From UBA8516 sp035455245 (GTDB lineage: Archaea; Thermoproteota; Nitrososphaeria; Nitrososphaerales; Nitrosopumilaceae): 64,000 nucleotides of DNA. The position numbers and the translations under genes were made by a program. The notes under the pieces were generated by a model, which searched no databases, was not told the origin of the DNA, and saw nothing but the letters and a program-made list of their open reading frames with translations. The stretch covers positions 36,309 to 100,308 of the forward strand of contig DATIFN010000003.1 of NCBI GenBank assembly GCA_035455245.1, in the 5' to 3' direction. Below, piece after piece: positions 24,254 to 33,655 of this stretch. Positions within the stretch are counted from its first letter, which is position 1. Each line of letters starts with the position of its first letter.

Positions 24254-25312
24254 GTGTCGAGGCATCTGATTTTCTCAGTTGGATTAATTGGCCTTTTAGC
24301 GATTGGTAGTATTTCACCCATTTGGGGGGCACAGCTTGATACTAGATTAAGCACTCACTTGACTGAGGCACAACCAACATTCAAATTCTTAAAAACTGTC
24401 TTTATAGAATATTCCGACGGCGGCGAAATTTCAAAATTACTAAATGGCAAAGACGTTTTGGTGAACATTGAAGCAGACAATAGTACAGCCGGTGTTTCTG
24501 AACTCATAGACAAAATGAATTCTAATTTACGAAGCATAGACAGCACGGCTTTTGTTAAGGATCTAAAGTTAACATACAGGGCTCATCTTCAAGGCCAAGG
24601 CGGACAGGCTGCTATTGATTACAAGGTTACCATAGTTCCAACAATAACAAATTATCTTTTACGTGAATCCGATGGGACGAATCCAGCTCTCATAGATGCA
24701 CACTGGAGAGGATTATCAGTGCAGGGACCAGTAATGATAACAGATGCAGAGCATGGCGAAATTGATGTTAATACATTGGCAGGATTCCTAAAAAAAGAAA
24801 CTCCTGATGCATATGCAAAAATACAAGGCACTGAAGGTGAAACTCTTTTGAATGATAGTCTGATTGATTCAAGCGGAATACTGGCACAGCCACTTTCCAA
24901 CTGGCATCATCTCTTTGATCCCTCTGGAACGATTTCGGAAACAGCAAAGTGGGGATATACCGAAAAATTAGTCATTACAAGTTTCACCATGGGTGAAAGT
25001 AGTCTGAGGGAAGGCATACAGGGTGAAAAAGAAAAATCAGCCGAGTTTACCACTGATAAAAAATATACAATCAGAACAGTAGAATCATCAAACTCTGCAA
25101 CCATTTCAATAGATGGATTTGTTACAGAAACTACTCTGGATGGAGCAGAATACTTTGGTTCCAGTCCTAAAGTTCCTGAAGGTTATGCAACAACATCAAC
25201 TGGAGGATTTCCAGTAACTATAATGTATGGAATGGCAGGAATGGGTGCTGCCGTGGCAGTCTTTGTTCTAGTATGGAGTGACAGAAAACTCAAAAAACAA
25301 AGAGGACAATAA
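24254..25312 (+). CDS. Secreted protein with C-terminal membrane anchor
   Basis: A 352-residue protein of unknown function. The N-terminal signal (HLIFSVGLIGLLAIGSISPIWGA) and the C-terminal helix (MYGMAGMGAAVAVFVLVW) followed by DRKLKKQ place about 290 residues outside the cell. The exposed part has mixed strands and helices, no Cys, and no recognised domain. The start is GTG. It runs toward the RNase P RNA gene (opposite strand). Confidence 0.75.
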   Translation: MSRHLIFSVGLIGLLAIGSISPIWGAQLDTRLSTHLTEAQPTFKFLKTVFIEYSDGGEISKLLNGKDVLVNIEADNSTAGVSELIDKMNSNLRSIDSTAFVKDLKLTYRAHLQGQGGQAAIDYKVTIVPTITNYLLRESDGTNPALIDAHWRGLSVQGPVMITDAEHGEIDVNTLAGFLKKETPDAYAKIQGTEGETLLNDSLIDSSGILAQPLSNWHHLFDPSGTISETAKWGYTEKLVITSFTMGESSLREGIQGEKEKSAEFTTDKKYTIRTVESSNSATISIDGFVTETTLDGAEYFGSSPKVPEGYATTSTGGFPVTIMYGMAGMGAAVAVFVLVWSDRKLKKQRGQ

Positions 25313-25323
25313 AATAAAAATTT

Positions 25324-25606
25324 AGTGCGTGCTAGCCGTAACCCTCCTTCTGTTTTTACGAGATTCAGCTATGCGGCCTACCTAAACAAAGTGCAGTCCT
25401 TGTAGTTTTATTTGGCCTTGCTCCGTGTGGGACAGCTCTTTCATTCTTTGCCGGAAACCTCAGGTTTTGCCATCATAGTACGCCGGGTCAGATTTTTTTC
25501 TGTTCTGGAGCCAACCATCTCTGATTATCCATCTCTGGATCACACTCACTGCATGGAGGGAGGAGTTTCCTCTGCCTTAGCAGTAGCCCGTGCACCAGCT
25601 CGCACT
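25324..25606 (-). ncRNA. rnpB: RNase P RNA
   Basis: The 340-base gap between two protein genes holds an RNase P RNA on the minus strand. The 5' universal motif reads GCAGAGGAAACTCCTCC (around 25562-25576) and the 3' universal motif ACAGAAGGAGGGTTACGG (25336-25353); together these form helix P4. The ends AGTGCG and CGCACT pair as P1 and set the approximate limits. Length (about 285) is usual for archaea. The predicted CR-I sequence has A-A-A-C where most have A-A-A-G. It lies about 45 bases downstream of the APC transporter on the same strand. Confidence 0.88.
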
Positions 25607-25654
25607 TGCAAACACAAAGAAGAATTTTCTATTTTAAGATTGTTAAGACAAGGG

Positions 25655-28012
25655 TTACATTTTTGGTCCAAAATAATCCTCCTCTTCAGAAGGAGATTTT
25701 GCTCTCTTAGATTTAATGAAGAAGATTAGTCTCAGGACATCCAAATACATTCTGTATATGAAGCGATTTTCTCTCAATCGCGGTGCAATCGCGTTCCAGA
25801 AATATCTAGCTTGAATTCCAGACAACCTGGAGTTTCGTATTATAAATACTGTCTTGGGAGATTTTTCAACTACCTCCATGGTTTTTGGGCTAAATGCTTG
25901 ATCGGATTGATTCCCTGCTCCGACAATTATTATTTCTGATTTTCCATTGTCAAAGTTTTGAAGAAGACTTTGTGTTACATTTTCTGTTTGCGAATAAACT
26001 CTTTCTACTGGAATTTTTTTCATGTCAAGATCAAACATCTTTTCATTAATTCTTCCCAAAATATCACGTTCTTCCTCAGGAGATTCAACAACACCTCTGA
26101 CTATTCGTATTTTACTGTTTAATGATTTCGAAATAGAATTTGCAATTTCCAAACCGAGATTAGAATGTCGTCCTTTGTCATAAGAAACTACTATGTTTGA
26201 AAGTTCGTTGTCAAAATTTTCTTTTAAGTGTACTCCGATGATATCACATGTGGTAAGTGAAAGCAACTTCCTGTTACTGCGCAAACTTTGAAAGTCCATA
26301 ATAAGCAGGTTAATTCCCTGTTCTTCAACTGTTGCAAGTATTGCTTCGGTTACATCATGTGAAAGCCTTACTAGAAATCTGTGTTCGTCCGAACTTGGCA
26401 GTATTTTTTTTAATTCATCAAGGGATTTTGTGGCAGGTTCTGCAAGATTCTGTGCAGATGAAAGTGGTACCAATATGGGAATTGTAACTACGCTAAGAAA
26501 TGAAACCTCACCTTGTTTGTCCTGTGCTAATGCTAAACCTAATTTTGCCAGTTTTTCAGCTGTTTTTGGTTCATAAACAACCATTATGCGATAATCCTTT
26601 CGTTGGGATGGACCCTCACTTGCCACGAGCGGCGCATAATGTTCAATCTCTTTTTTTGAAATATATAATTTGTAAATTGAAAAACCAATCAGTATCCATA
26701 CAATAGCGATTGCCCAGCTCAGAGGATTGTAAATTAAAAGAAACACAGCCAATCCAACTTTAGCACTTATTCCGATAATTGGCATAATCGGAAACAGCGG
26801 TATTTTAAATCCGTAATCTAGTTTGTTGCCATAAAGTCTTCTAATTTGGATTCCGGCCCAATTTACTTGTGTAAATAAAAATAGAAACAACACACCAGCT
26901 GCAATCGCAAGCTGTGTAACTGGAAGCCAAGACGCCATTACAAGCATGATAAAACCAGAAGCAATTATTGCAAAGTGTGGAGTATGATATTTAGAATGAA
27001 TCGAACTAAAAATGTAAGGAAGGTTATACTGTCTTCCCATTGCAAACGATACCCTACTTGAAGAAAATGTTGTAGCACTCAAGCCTGCTACTGTTGATAC
27101 CATACCACCAACCAAAGCCAGTATAGTTCCAAATGGTAGCAGGAATTCGGCAGCTTGTGGAATTCCAAGTTCCTGATAATCTCCGATAAATTTCCATGCC
27201 TCACCACCTATTTTGGTTGGGTCAAGCCCTACTAGAAATGAAAAAGTAAAAACGATGTAAATAACCGTAACACTACCAAGCGTTATGAAAATTGCTCTTG
27301 GTATGTTCTTCTTGGGATTTTTTACTTCTTCTCCTGTCTGTACAATTATTTCATAACCTTCAAAGGCTATGTAGGTAATCCCCATTCCAAGCATCATGCC
27401 CACAAAACCCTTTGGGAGCAGGTTCTGAAAGTTTGTAGCCCAGTTATGATTTACAAAACCCCAAGCCACAAGACCAGCTACAATAAAAGAAATTATTATT
27501 CCAAGTTGAAGAAATGTTAGTCCATTTCCAACTTTTCCGGTAAGTGAAGCACCCCTGTAATTCACATATGTAAATATTATTACCGCAATGGCAGCTATGA
27601 TGGTCTCGAGTGGAATTCCTCCATAATGAGACGATAACCCTAGGTTTGTAAGGAGACTGCCAAAAAATGAGCCAAAAGATACTGCGTATAGACTACCTGC
27701 TATCATATGAGCAAACCATGCTGTCCATCCACTGATGAAGGCATTAGGTCTCGGGAGTCCCTCTTTTACCCATCTATATCCGCCACCTGCTTCAGGAAAT
27801 GCGGAGCCAAGCTCAGCATATGTTAATGCTGTAAAGAAGCTGATTACTCCACTAAACGCAAAAGCAATGAGTAATGAAGGACCAGCTTCATTTATCGCAG
27901 GGCCAATTAAATTAAAGATTGAACCTGCTATCATTGATGCAATCCCAACCATAGTTATGTCTAGCAACGACAAACTACGTACAAGGCCAGGAGATGATTT
28001 TTCAGAAGACAT
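25655..28012 (-). CDS. APC-family amino-acid transporter with C-terminal USP-like domains
   Basis: A 785-residue protein. Residues 1 to about 455 are an amino acid/polyamine/organocation permease with about 12 helices (GIASMIAGSIFNLIGPA and GGGYRWVKEGLPRP are typical of helix 1 and loop 2-3). From about 470 two soluble alpha/beta domains follow (YRIMVVYEPKTAEKLAKLGL and NIVVSYDKGRHSNLGLEIA), resembling universal stress protein tails that sense nucleotides. Substrate unknown. Starts with MSSEKSSPG; upstream of RNase P RNA. Confidence 0.87.
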   Translation of the reverse strand: MSSEKSSPGLVRSLSLLDITMVGIASMIAGSIFNLIGPAINEAGPSLLIAFAFSGVISFFTALTYAELGSAFPEAGGGYRWVKEGLPRPNAFISGWTAWFAHMIAGSLYAVSFGSFFGSLLTNLGLSSHYGGIPLETIIAAIAVIIFTYVNYRGASLTGKVGNGLTFLQLGIIISFIVAGLVAWGFVNHNWATNFQNLLPKGFVGMMLGMGITYIAFEGYEIIVQTGEEVKNPKKNIPRAIFITLGSVTVIYIVFTFSFLVGLDPTKIGGEAWKFIGDYQELGIPQAAEFLLPFGTILALVGGMVSTVAGLSATTFSSSRVSFAMGRQYNLPYIFSSIHSKYHTPHFAIIASGFIMLVMASWLPVTQLAIAAGVLFLFLFTQVNWAGIQIRRLYGNKLDYGFKIPLFPIMPIIGISAKVGLAVFLLIYNPLSWAIAIVWILIGFSIYKLYISKKEIEHYAPLVASEGPSQRKDYRIMVVYEPKTAEKLAKLGLALAQDKQGEVSFLSVVTIPILVPLSSAQNLAEPATKSLDELKKILPSSDEHRFLVRLSHDVTEAILATVEEQGINLLIMDFQSLRSNRKLLSLTTCDIIGVHLKENFDNELSNIVVSYDKGRHSNLGLEIANSISKSLNSKIRIVRGVVESPEEERDILGRINEKMFDLDMKKIPVERVYSQTENVTQSLLQNFDNGKSEIIIVGAGNQSDQAFSPKTMEVVEKSPKTVFIIRNSRLSGIQARYFWNAIAPRLRENRFIYRMYLDVLRLIFFIKSKRAKSPSEEEDYFGPKM

Positions 28013-28096
28013 GAATACCTATTCGTGTGGAAAAAAGGGTCGAATAAATCTCTACTCGTTGACGAAGACGCCTGATGAAAGGGAAATCTTTTGACT

Positions 28097-28591
28097 TTAT
28101 GCCATAAGACGGTAATCTCTTATGATCGAATCGATCTCTTCTTCAGAATTTGCTTTAGAATAATCCTCGAGGAGGTTTTTATTTAGATCATAAAATGTGT
28201 GACCCCATTTGAATTTGTCAAGAAGATCATGTGAAAGACTTTCAAAGCCCATGATAAAAGATGCCCCTGCAATGGCCTCAACAGTTGTAAGTTTGTTAAG
28301 TTTTGAATAATTTACTGGGTTACCAGCTAATAGAGGGGGTAGTTTTCTTGCAATGCCAGCAAACTTTTTTGTAAATGTTTTTCCTGCCAACTCCCATGAG
28401 CAATCAATTCCAGTTATAGATTGTACAAGTGATGCATCACTTCTTAAAAGTGTCCTTTGTGCAAACGGATCTAAAAGTAAGGTATTTTGTAGAGTTGTTC
28501 TAACTCTTGTTGCAAGTTTGAATTTTACAATTTTGGCAGCAGTACATTTTTTTGGATCGTCCTGTCTAAACATCAATACTTGCACTTGCAC
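28097..28591 (-). CDS. tsr3: 18S/16S rRNA aminocarboxypropyltransferase Tsr3
   Basis: Adds the aminocarboxypropyl group from S-adenosylmethionine to a conserved pseudouridine-type base of small-subunit rRNA. A 164-residue protein with FRQDDPKKCTAAKIVKFKLA, LLLDPFAQRTLL, GIDCSWELA, PPLLAGNPVNYSKLNKLTT and FKWGHTFYDLN, all hallmarks of the DUF367/Tsr3 family. GTG start; a second GTG two codons later is possible. 9 bases separate its start from the surface-protein stop. Confidence 0.94.
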   Translation of the reverse strand: MQVQVLMFRQDDPKKCTAAKIVKFKLATRVRTTLQNTLLLDPFAQRTLLRSDASLVQSITGIDCSWELAGKTFTKKFAGIARKLPPLLAGNPVNYSKLNKLTTVEAIAGASFIMGFESLSHDLLDKFKWGHTFYDLNKNLLEDYSKANSEEEIDSIIRDYRLMA

Positions 28592-28600
28592 AGCGCAGGG

Positions 28601-31600
28601 TTACTCTATAGATGTATATGAAATCTTGTAGTAGAATCTGGAAACCTGATTATCTTTTAGGATTTCTACTGTCCAATCACCTTGAGGAATAGTTTCACCC
28701 TGAGACTCTGGCAAGATTGTGAATTTTTCCAATTTTGTGTCAGTTCCGCTATATCTTACCTTAAGACTGGTATCACCAACTTGGACTATCTGATATAACG
28801 AACTACCATCTCTTGTAGATTGTGTAACCTGGCAATCATCATCTTGACCAATAAGACAAGTTCCATCGTTGGAAGTTATTCTAAGGTTTACGTCTGATTC
28901 GTCACCAGAGTTAACACGGAGCAAACCTTCAAAGAGAGTAGGCAGATAGGTTTTTTCTTCAATATTTTTTGGTTGAATTGATATTGAGACTAGAGAATCA
29001 GATATCCTGTTTACAATATCAGTTAATTTCTTTGGCGTTGGAATAGGTTCACCAGTCCCAGTTGTTGTACCATTAGTTGGGATTTCAGTTGGTGGCAATA
29101 TTATTTCTGGTGGGAGTTCATTAACTACTTCATACATAACAGTTGTTGTATCAAAAGCAGTGTTGGCTTCCACTGTATAATTCCCCAGGTTCGCATTTTT
29201 AGGTATGGTATAATCGAAATTAAAAGAACCATCAGGATCAAATCTTACAGCAGTTTTAGAAATTAATTCTTCATCCTCTATTATCTTTACATCCACATCA
29301 AATAATGAAATTACTTTGCTTGTTTTCCCAGATATTTTAACCATATCTCCTTGAAGATATTTTTCTTTGTCAGTTTGCATAAGCAAAACTAGCGGTGTCT
29401 CTTTACCAACATTGAATTTATCAACAACCTTGAAAACCGTCTGTGCTCTTGCGTCAGAATATTTTGCAGATACCTTGTATTGTCCTGTTTTGAAACCGCC
29501 AGCAACTAATTTAAGTGAAGTTTCGAATTTGCCATTTAAATCAAGATCCGGAGTTGCCTTGAAGATCTCTTTGTTTGCAGGACTTTTTACAATAATTGTT
29601 GGTTTTAAATCAATAACTGATCCTTCTTGTGTAGAGCCTTTGGTCAAAACAGTACCTGAAACAATAACACTTTCCCCTGTATTGTAAGCACTCTTGTCTG
29701 TCTCAACAATGATAGGTGGCAGAGCTGTTTCAGACTCAGGATTTTTTGATACTTTAAAGAATACGTCTGTCTTGTCAGAGTCTGATCTTATCGTTAATTT
29801 GTATAATCCAAAAACAGTAGCACGTGAAGGTACAGTCCACGTCCATGAAAATTGCCCATTATCAAGTGTTACCCCTCCCTGTGTGGTTTTGCCATTAGGA
29901 TCAGTCATAGTAAGAGTATAGGAAGGTTGAGCGGTAAAGGTAGAAACTCCTCCTGTCAGTTTCACCTGTTCGCCTACACCGTATACTTCTTTGTCTGTAC
30001 TTGCAAGGATTTTTACACCACCACTTAGATCAAGGGAATCACTAACTGTAAATGATGTCGAGGCTGAAATTTCAGCATATTTAGCTTTGATTAAATATTC
30101 CCCCTTTTCAAAAATATTTCTCATTATGCTTGTTTTTATTTCAAAGTTACCAGAACTATCTGGAATTCCAGTGAAAGAAAAAGCTGTGTCTTGATTCTTT
30201 GCAGCACTTGCACGAGGATCACCCTTTGATATAATTGGAGTTCCATCGGCTTTTGTGATAGAGACTTGGACGTATGTCCTTCCCAAGTCTTTCTTCTCTT
30301 GTACTTTACCTAGGATAACTAACTGTTCTCCAAAACCATATGTGTCCTTATCAGTAGAAATCAAAAGCGGTCTTGAAATTGTTTCAACAAATTCACTTGG
30401 ATTTTCCACCACTTTAAAAGATGTTTCTTCAGAACCGATGTCCTTTGATACTATTACTTTGTAATCACCAAGACGATCAGTCTCTGCTGGTATTTTGAAT
30501 TCATACTTGAATGTTCCATCGCCTGCCAACCTGACGGAATCCTTAACGTCAAAGGTGTCCGTCACATCTTTATTTATAAAAGATTGTACAATGTCAATAT
30601 CGAGGGAGGAAATCCAGACTTTGTTGCTTCTACCAGAAATTATTACTGTTTCCCCTAGTCCGTAGACTTGTTTGTCTGTAACCAAGGTTATTAGTCTGTC
30701 TTCTTTTATTTCTTCTACTAATTGGTATGAGTATCTGGTAGTTTCGGTTCCATATGTTGCGGCAATAGTATATGTGCCAAACACAGGATTGACTGAATTC
30801 ATGAAAAAGGTGGTTTTGAATTTGCCATTTGTATCTGGGTATAATGATCCATCAAAAACTTGTTTTCCATTAGGGTCGAATATTTTAAATTTCATGCCAG
30901 TAAGTGGGATAATTTTTGTTGTATTGCCACTTAATACCGCAGTCTCACCAGGAATGTAGATCGGTTTATCGACTGCTATTGAGATTACTTGTGATGATTC
31001 TTGTTCAGTTGGAGCAACTGCTTCTTCAGAAATCGTAAAGGATGTTTCTTTGGTTTGTCCGCCGTACTCTGCAACAACTTTGTAATCACCAGCTGGGACT
31101 TGAAGTACTTTATCCGTCTTCATTTCTGTATAAAACATATTCATGCTATCAGGGAACAATAAAAATGATTTTTTGAAATTCTCTGGTCCTTTAATTGTAA
31201 GATAGACTTGTGGCGACGTGTATTCATTAGTCAAAGTAACTTTTTTTGAAACTTCGCCACTAATTTTTACTACATCTCCAAAAGCATAAACTGATTTATC
31301 AGTTGAAAGTTGAATTGATAAAAAGTCGTTTGCTGCAGTAACAGAAATTTTGCCGTTTGATGAACCAGCATTCGATGTTCTAAATACCCAATCAGTAGCC
31401 GACCCCGTATTCAATCCATCAGTATTTCTCTGCCAAGATTTGAGGTCGTTTTCAATATCACGAAGTATTGGAGTGGAGTCAACTATGGTCGAATTTTTAG
31501 ATTTTAGTTGAATCTGTGAGGAAGTATCAGGAAACCATAAAGGGCCGAAGGCAAACACAGTAAATCCCCCACTTTTTATTTGCGTACCTTCAGATATCTT

Positions 31601-31864
31601 GTATGCAACCTTTGTACCACTGGTGGCACCAACGCTCCATCCACCTATATCGATGGCTGCATCCGTAGGATTGTAAAGCTCTACCCACTCTGAAACTTGT
31701 TTTGCATCATCCCCAGGTGGATTAATGTCGACTTCGTTTATTACGACATGGTCAGCAGTATTGCTTGACTGGCCTATCACTGGAGCTGCCTGTCCAAGTA
31801 ATAGGATAACTACCAATAATCCCAACATGATATGTGACTTCAATTCTCTTACCTTTGATATCAT
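28601..31864 (-). CDS. Large surface protein: lamin-tail domain plus seven TDK-YxxGE-SG repeats
   Basis: A 1087-residue secreted protein. Signal peptide (MLGLLVVILLLGQAAPVIGQ), then a lamin-tail domain (HVVINEVDINPPGDD, EWVELYNPTDAAIDIGGWSV). Seven Ig-like repeats follow, each about 95-100 residues and each opening with a variant of TDKxVYxxGExVxISG (near residues 188, 295, 394, 500, 620, 720, 830). A linker rich in Pro/Thr (PPTEIPTNGTTTG) and a last beta domain end it. No membrane anchor at the C-terminus is visible. Likely an S-layer-associated or adhesive protein; the repeats resemble bacterial macroglobulin MG2/Big-like units. Confidence 0.88.
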   Translation of the reverse strand: MISKVRELKSHIMLGLLVVILLLGQAAPVIGQSSNTADHVVINEVDINPPGDDAKQVSEWVELYNPTDAAIDIGGWSVGATSGTKVAYKISEGTQIKSGGFTVFAFGPLWFPDTSSQIQLKSKNSTIVDSTPILRDIENDLKSWQRNTDGLNTGSATDWVFRTSNAGSSNGKISVTAANDFLSIQLSTDKSVYAFGDVVKISGEVSKKVTLTNEYTSPQVYLTIKGPENFKKSFLLFPDSMNMFYTEMKTDKVLQVPAGDYKVVAEYGGQTKETSFTISEEAVAPTEQESSQVISIAVDKPIYIPGETAVLSGNTTKIIPLTGMKFKIFDPNGKQVFDGSLYPDTNGKFKTTFFMNSVNPVFGTYTIAATYGTETTRYSYQLVEEIKEDRLITLVTDKQVYGLGETVIISGRSNKVWISSLDIDIVQSFINKDVTDTFDVKDSVRLAGDGTFKYEFKIPAETDRLGDYKVIVSKDIGSEETSFKVVENPSEFVETISRPLLISTDKDTYGFGEQLVILGKVQEKKDLGRTYVQVSITKADGTPIISKGDPRASAAKNQDTAFSFTGIPDSSGNFEIKTSIMRNIFEKGEYLIKAKYAEISASTSFTVSDSLDLSGGVKILASTDKEVYGVGEQVKLTGGVSTFTAQPSYTLTMTDPNGKTTQGGVTLDNGQFSWTWTVPSRATVFGLYKLTIRSDSDKTDVFFKVSKNPESETALPPIIVETDKSAYNTGESVIVSGTVLTKGSTQEGSVIDLKPTIIVKSPANKEIFKATPDLDLNGKFETSLKLVAGGFKTGQYKVSAKYSDARAQTVFKVVDKFNVGKETPLVLLMQTDKEKYLQGDMVKISGKTSKVISLFDVDVKIIEDEELISKTAVRFDPDGSFNFDYTIPKNANLGNYTVEANTAFDTTTVMYEVVNELPPEIILPPTEIPTNGTTTGTGEPIPTPKKLTDIVNRISDSLVSISIQPKNIEEKTYLPTLFEGLLRVNSGDESDVNLRITSNDGTCLIGQDDDCQVTQSTRDGSSLYQIVQVGDTSLKVRYSGTDTKLEKFTILPESQGETIPQGDWTVEILKDNQVSRFYYKISYTSIE

Positions 31865-32003
31865 CCAATCACGAATATTATAATTTTAGGAGTATATTGT
31901 GGAAAAGTTGAGCTTGTGGTTAACTGACACTCTTCGTTTACACACATGGACAATTTGCAGTTCTATCAATTATAAGCAGTGCGTAGGAATCATTCTGGAT
32001 TGA

Positions 32004-32264
32004 TTACTGCCAGGCGTGAGAGTCCGTTGCCTTATCACAGTTGGGGCATTTTTTGTTAACTATTCTTTGGCCACAGACAGCACAAGCACCCTCTCCAACA
32101 GATTTCTGAATCTGTTTTTTTCTCCTTCCTACCAAAACTCTAACTCCAAAATAAATGACGATGGCAATAGTAACTGCATAAATTGGCGCCATAAAGGGCA
32201 TCATACCTATCATTAAAAACAAAATTCCAACAATTAGAATTATTTCTCGTTTTTCAAACGGCAC
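32004..32264 (-). CDS. Membrane protein with C-terminal zinc ribbon
   Basis: An 86-residue protein. Two membrane helices (about 8-24 and 26-45) precede a basic stretch (GRRKKQIQK) and the zinc ribbon CAVCGQRIVNKKCPNCDK. It has the same layout as the gene at 12596-12901, and both may be anchoring or assembly factors. About 140 bases separate its start from the surface-protein gene, so separate transcription is possible. Confidence 0.7.
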   Translation of the reverse strand: MPFEKREIILIVGILFLMIGMMPFMAPIYAVTIAIVIYFGVRVLVGRRKKQIQKSVGEGACAVCGQRIVNKKCPNCDKATDSHAWQ

Positions 32265-32508
32265 TATTTTATTAGCTAGAAAGTTTTTAATAAAAATCTA
32301 TGCCAGTGCTCAGAGTCACTGAATTTGCATTCATCTTAAATCATGTCTCTAACTCTTCTTCATCGCCTGGCGGTGATAAATTCACCAAAGTTAGATAAGA
32401 ACTAGCTGTGATCAATTTTTCTTGTAAATCTAGTCAGAATTTGTGCTCTTTTTACTTGCTTTCTGTTGGTCTGTATCTTTTAGTAGATTTTTGATGTATC
32501 CATTTCAA

Positions 32509-32808
32509 ATGGGAAAGCGTAAATTCACAATTGATTTAGGAAACGAGAAAATCGAGGTAGAAGGACACCAGCACAAAAATGTAGCCATAAAATATCTAAT
32601 GAAAAAACGTCGCTCCCTTCTTATGACAAGGGATAAAGAAAAAGTCGAAAGATTGTATGCCGAGGTTCCCCAAATTATATCCATCATCGGGGGACATCTA
32701 ACCAAATCATATAAAGTAAATTGGGAAAGGGAAGGAACTACGGATTTTCAAGGCTCGAGATTTGTGTTTACCCTGACTGATCTTCCAAATCAAGAGATAA
32801 CAGCGTAG
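32509..32808 (+). CDS. Hypothetical protein, ~99 residues
   Basis: Begins MGKRKFTIDLGNEKIEVEGH. The first strand-turn-strand (FTIDLGNEKIEVEGHQHKNVAIKYLMKKRRS) looks like a small beta-grasp or sub-domain followed by a helix and two strands. In-frame starts up to GTG at 32443 exist, but this ATG is preceded by non-conserved hydrophobic residues, so I use it. No family recognised. Confidence 0.6.
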   Translation: MGKRKFTIDLGNEKIEVEGHQHKNVAIKYLMKKRRSLLMTRDKEKVERLYAEVPQIISIIGGHLTKSYKVNWEREGTTDFQGSRFVFTLTDLPNQEITA

Positions 32809-32924
32809 AAAAGACTGTTAAAAAATTGAAAATATCTGCAAAATCTTCAGATTTACTGCTAAGAGTATAATCCAGTTTTAATCACAATGTATCAACTGGA
32901 AGCCTTTGCAGTGATAAGTCTTTT

Positions 32925-33422
32925 TTAAATCCGAAGAAATTTTTCATAAACAAAATATGTCTTGCCTGTACCCTTTGACCAATCTCGTGCAGAATTTCGT
33001 ATGTAGCCAAGCTGCTCATAAAGATGATGAGCGGCTTTCATCGTTCGCTGAGTTGAGAGAATCATTTTGGAATATCCCAAGGAAACAGCTCGCCTCTCAC
33101 ATGTCATTATGAGGCGTGACGCGATTCCTTGATTTCGTGTTTCTGGGCAGACCGCCAGTAAATGAATTTCAGTTTCATCCCCTTCTGCCACTTGACTAGC
33201 TGAGCTTGTAGAACGAACAAAGATGATCATTCCGAGAATTTTTCCTCCCGGCGATTTAGCAAGTATGATCTCACCCCGTTTTCGCAGTTCAGCAGGTACA
33301 AACATTTGTTCAGATTCTGATTTATCTGTGTACCCTTCCCCGACAAAAACACGGGTCAATAACGATGTAATTTCCCTATCTTCTTCAAGTGTACCTTGGT
33401 AATTCACGATTTGAAAATTCAT
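32925..33422 (-). CDS. GNAT-family N-acetyltransferase
   Basis: A 165-residue GNAT. Motif A is EIHLLAVCPETRNQGIASRLI (R/Q-x-x-G-x-A acetyl-CoA loop) and motif B follows in MILSTQRTMKAAHHLYEQLGY. The substrate may be a protein N-terminus, amine or small molecule; not determined. The open frame continues upstream through the tRNA-Pro, which is an artefact, so the ATG at 33422 is chosen. tRNA-Pro lies about 80 bases upstream on the same strand. Confidence 0.88.
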   Translation of the reverse strand: MNFQIVNYQGTLEEDREITSLLTRVFVGEGYTDKSESEQMFVPAELRKRGEIILAKSPGGKILGMIIFVRSTSSASQVAEGDETEIHLLAVCPETRNQGIASRLIMTCERRAVSLGYSKMILSTQRTMKAAHHLYEQLGYIRNSARDWSKGTGKTYFVYEKFLRI

Positions 33423-33500
33423 TATTTGATGATATAGTTTTATTATCCTTAAAAAAATAATGCAAAATTTACTTGTCTTCCCAAATTCACTATAAAATAA

Positions 33501-33574
33501 TGGGATCGGCCGGATTTGAACCGACGACCTCAGGTACCCAAAACCCGAATCATACCAAGCTAGACCACGATCCC
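33501..33574 (-). tRNA. trnP: tRNA-Pro (TGG)
   Basis: On the minus strand the 7-bp acceptor GGGATCG/CGATCCC with discriminator A, the D arm, the anticodon stem CGGGT/ACCTG around loop TTTGGGT (anticodon TGG), a short variable loop and a T arm with GGTTCAAATCC complete a 74-nt tRNA. No intron is present; no CCA is encoded. Confidence 0.92.
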
Positions 33575-33655
33575 GCGATGAAAGCAGTTTGAATGTCCCC
33601 AATTTAAGCTTCACATGTGATGATTTTAAATAACATACAAAATCTAGTCTAGCCT

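Noticed and set aside
25412..25729. 105-codon plus-strand frame in the gap after the anchored secreted protein
   Set aside because: It is antisense to RNase P RNA, which shows both universal P4 motifs and P1 pairing.
28601..31864. CRISPR-like periodic repeats
   Set aside because: The repeats are about 300 bases apart, degenerate and in one reading frame, i.e. protein domains. No CRISPR array or cas gene was seen in the window.
33423..33614. N-terminal extension of the GNAT gene through tRNA-Pro
   Set aside because: The frame happens to stay open in the tRNA; the family starts at MNFQIVNY (33422).
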